Source: Diploptera punctata (taxonomy: Eukaryota > Arthropoda > Insecta > Blattodea > Blaberidae). From it: a stretch of DNA of 64,000 nucleotides. The position numbers were made by a program, and so were the translations under genes. Within the stretch, counting starts at the first letter, position 1, and every line of letters begins with the position of its first letter. Under the pieces are notes generated by a model. The model saw only the letters and a program-made list of their open reading frames with translations. It made no database searches and had not been told where the DNA came from. Of the stretch, positions 61,248 through 64,000 are shown in pieces. The stretch lies in NCBI GenBank assembly GCA_030220185.1, contig JASPKZ010002333.1:372001-436000 (forward strand), given 5' to 3'.

Positions 61248-61849
61248 AGGTTTCCGATTGCGTCAATATCCATCCATAGTAATTCTGCCCGAAGGCAGGT
61301 CCTTCACTGCAATCATAGCATTTTCATGCTATGCTTGCAGCTTTACTAGGGAATTGTGTAGGTGTGGTAGCTTTCCACACCGGTGAATGATGATAATGAT
61401 AAGGATGATGGCCATATGATTTCGGGGACCGTTTGGGCCTTAAAGTTTTCCTGACATTTGTCTTACAGGTGAGGAAAAACCCCGATAAAAACCTCACCCA
61501 GAAAAACTGCCCCGACCGGGGATCGAACCCGGGCCCGCTGCGTGACAAGGCAGCACGCTACCTCGAGACCACAGCGGTGGACTGGGTCAATATAGTGTAC
61601 ATCAAATTAATTTATAGTGTACTAAATAATATGTATGTAATTTATTCCATTAGGTTATGCGGGGACAGTTTTGTACCCATCCATTTTTTCATAAACACGT
61701 TTGGGAATTTATTATGAACGTAGGTCATTTCGATTTTCCATACTTGTGCCATTTGGCGGCAATTCCTTAAACATATGCGCTTCACGCGAAAGCAGTACTA
61801 CGCCAAGCGTAACGCGAGAATGCGTTATGTCGGGCGCGACACGCTGTAT
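61248..61849 (+). mobile_element. Partial element copy B, holding a SINE
   Basis: Same orientation as copy A. It corresponds to the right third of A (from 'ggttccgatgggtca' onward) and lacks the final ACCGTAGCATT end. A SINE interrupts it at 61270-61582. Confidence 0.75.
61270..61582 (-). mobile_element. tRNA-derived SINE, same family as 29504-29852
   Basis: The minus-strand head has TAGCGTGCTGCC and GGTTCGATCCC. The flanks TGCGTCAATAT (61259-61269) and TGGGTCAATAT (61583-61593) form an 11-bp target duplication with one difference. Confidence 0.88.
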
Positions 61850-61886
61850 AATGCTACGGTTTATTATACAGCGTGTCGCGCCCGAC
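61829..61886. repeat. Perfect palindrome at the B/C junction
   Basis: Arms of about 24 bp (GTCGGGCGCGACACGCTG, continuing TATAAT) are exact complements across a 10-base centre, GCTACGGTTT. A cruciform is likely. Confidence 0.85.
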
Positions 61887-63015
61887 GCGACGCGAATTCG
61901 CGTTTCGCTCGGCATGAGGCTGGTTTCGCATGGAGCGCATATGTTTATGGAATTGTCGCCAGATGGCACCACATATATGGAAAATCAAAATGACCAACGT
62001 TCATGATAAATTTCCAAATGTGTTTACAAAAACTAATGTATACAAACCTGTCCCTACATAACCTAATAAATTAAATTACATACATGCTATTTAGTAAACT
62101 ATAAACTAATCTGATGTACACTAAACTGACCCATCGGAATCTAACAAAATGAAGTGATTGAACATTTATTTCTTAAAGTATGGTTTGGAATTAAATGCAA
62201 ATGTTGGTCATTCACACATATGTCCTGCCATCTGGTAGATTTAATGTTATGAGCGTTCACGTATGCCAACTTCAATTCTAATAAAGAACTTTGAAAATAA
62301 ATTGAGAGGAAAAGTCATATATGTCTACATAGATAAAAGTTTCACGAGTCGTTGCAAAACGATTAAAATAGTTCGAAATATTAGTAAAGACAGAAAAAGT
62401 TCCTACAGCAACAGCATCATATGAATGTATGGAAAATTATAGAATAAATGATTCTTTAGTTCTTAAATAAACATATCGTTGATGAATATACCAAATTTTA
62501 GAATTCTTCAGATTTTCGTCTGAGCAGTTTTATCAGCTTTTGAATTTAATAGAAGACGAAATTTATGCACATCCATAATATCCCCGAGATACAATATTTA
62601 CAGCTTTTATTTATCTCTTGACTAAGTTCAAGCCACAATAACTCTTTTTTTCTGTACATCTCTGTACTCCTACATGCTCATATTGTATAGAACTCGATGA
62701 TTTGCAACAAAACTATCTAACTTTCGTCGTTAAAATTGGAAAGTTATAAAACAAGTACTGTATTTGCGACATTTTGTTGTAAAATCTTAGTTTGTTTTTA
62801 GCAATTACACCAATGAGTACGGGTAATATCTTCTATATTCTTTGTTTGCGCTGGCAAATTGCGTCCTGGATTCAAGAGATTCCAAAACACGACGCGACAT
62901 GTCAGCGCAAATTTTTTTGCGCCATCAATTTGCGTTGTAGATAAACCACCTCCATTTAAATACATGAGGAGCAATTTTTGCGCTGGCTCGTTGCGTCGTA
63001 GATAAACCACAGCAT
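61850..63015 (-). mobile_element. Non-autonomous element, copy C (inverted)
   Basis: Nearly the full complement of copy A, from AATGCTACGGTTTAT (61850) to ATAAACCACAGCAT (63015). It forms a large inverted repeat with A. Confidence 0.8.
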
Positions 63016-63047
63016 AATAATAATGCTATAGTGGGTTATCTCTGAAT

Positions 63048-64000
63048 AATGCTATGGTTAATTATACAACGTGTCGCGCCCGACGTTACGCAATCTCGCG
63101 TTACCCTCGGCGTGATGCTGGTTTCGCATGGAGCGCATACAGTACAGCGCTTATGTTTATGGAATTGTCGCCAGATGACACCACATATTTGGGAAATCGA
63201 AATGACCAACATTCATACTAAATTCCCAAACGTGTTTATGAAAAAATGGATGTATACAAACCTGTCCCTGCATAACCTAATGAAGTAAATTGCATACATA
63301 CTATTTAGTAAACCATAAACTAATCTGATGTACACTAAACTGACCCATCGGAACCTAACAAAATGAAGTGATTGAACATTTATTTCTTAATATATATTTT
63401 GGAATTTAATGCAAATGTTGGTCAATCACACATATGTCCTGCTATCTGGTGGATTTAATTTTATAAGCGTTCGCACATGCGCACTTCAATTCTAATAAAG
63501 AACTTTGAAAATAAATTGACAGGAAAAGTCATAATTTGTGTACATAGATAAACGTATAATAATTCTTTATAAAAAGTTTTTAAGTATCGTTGCAAAATGT
63601 TTAAAATAATACGAAATATTAGTAAAGACCATAGAGAAACGACAGAAAAAGTACCTAGAGCAACAGCATCATATGAATGTTGTATGGAAAATAATAGAAC
63701 AAATTATTCTTAAGTTCTTAAGTAAACATATGGTTGATGAAAATACCAAATTTTAGAATACTTCAGATTTTCGCCTGAGCAGTTTTATCAGGTTTAGAAT
63801 TTAATAGAAGATGAAATTTATGTACATCCATAATATCCCTACGATACAATATTTACAGCGTTTATTTATATCTTGACTAAGTTCAAGCCACCATAATTCT
63901 TTTCTTCTGTACGTCTCTGCACTCTTTCATACTCATGTCGTATAAAACACGATGGTTTGAAACGAAACTAATTAAATTTCATCATTGAATTTGCTAAAAT
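63048..64000 (-). mobile_element. Non-autonomous element, copy D (cut by window edge)
   Basis: It starts AATGCTATGGTTAAT and runs collinear with copy C, in the same orientation, to the end of the window. Confidence 0.8.

Noticed and set aside
61086..61349. Cysteine-containing open frame, with similar ones at 61701 and 63049
   Set aside because: Same element copies in different orientation, with stops and frame differences. No domain.

Overview
This window looks like AT-rich nuclear DNA from an insect. The evidence is an endogenous errantivirus-like provirus with a baculovirus-F-type envelope, mariner, Tigger/pogo, Harbinger-like and hAT DNA transposons, an R1-type LINE, Penelope fragments and tRNA-derived SINEs. 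A large, repeat-rich genome such as a cockroach or another polyneopteran would fit, but the species cannot be read from the sequence. I found no host housekeeping gene. Nearly every protein-coding signal belongs to a transposable element, and most are broken.

Left part (1-10 kb): the 5' end of a Ty3/gypsy element (minus strand), a mariner with both inverted repeats and its TA duplication (1879-3203), a Penelope reverse-transcriptase piece, and a lone LTR (3764 to about 4726). Much of the rest is non-coding. At 8238-8568 (minus) there is a compact two-exon small gene with a TATA box, which I cannot assign.

10-19.6 kb: an endogenous Ty3/gypsy retrovirus (plus strand) with gag (two zinc knuckles), protease, a beta-rich linker, RT, RNase H, integrase and an F-like env. 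It carries single in-frame stops in pol and env and several frame changes. A near-identical direct repeat flanks it at 6524-6948 and 18906-19330, and an inverted copy of 8785-9035 follows at 19331-19575.

19.6-35 kb: a hAT fragment, inverted and tandem repeats, 5'-truncated LINEs with target-site duplications, a gypsy 5' LTR with a tRNA-Lys-type primer site, and two copies of a Harbinger-like element with 3-bp TWA duplications. One of those copies holds a SINE.

35-46 kb: an R1-type LINE (minus) interrupted by a 1580-bp Tigger/pogo deletion derivative, next to a second, longer copy of the gypsy element seen at the left edge.

46-64 kb: mostly non-coding, with a Penelope-type nuclease fragment, four LINE or SINE insertions, a three-level nested insertion (SINE, then LTR, then LINE, each with its own duplication) at 52.4-54.6 kb, a foldback palindrome, and at the right edge a 4-kb cluster of one non-autonomous element in direct and inverted copies. 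Because many insertions keep exact target-site duplications, their relative order can be read directly.
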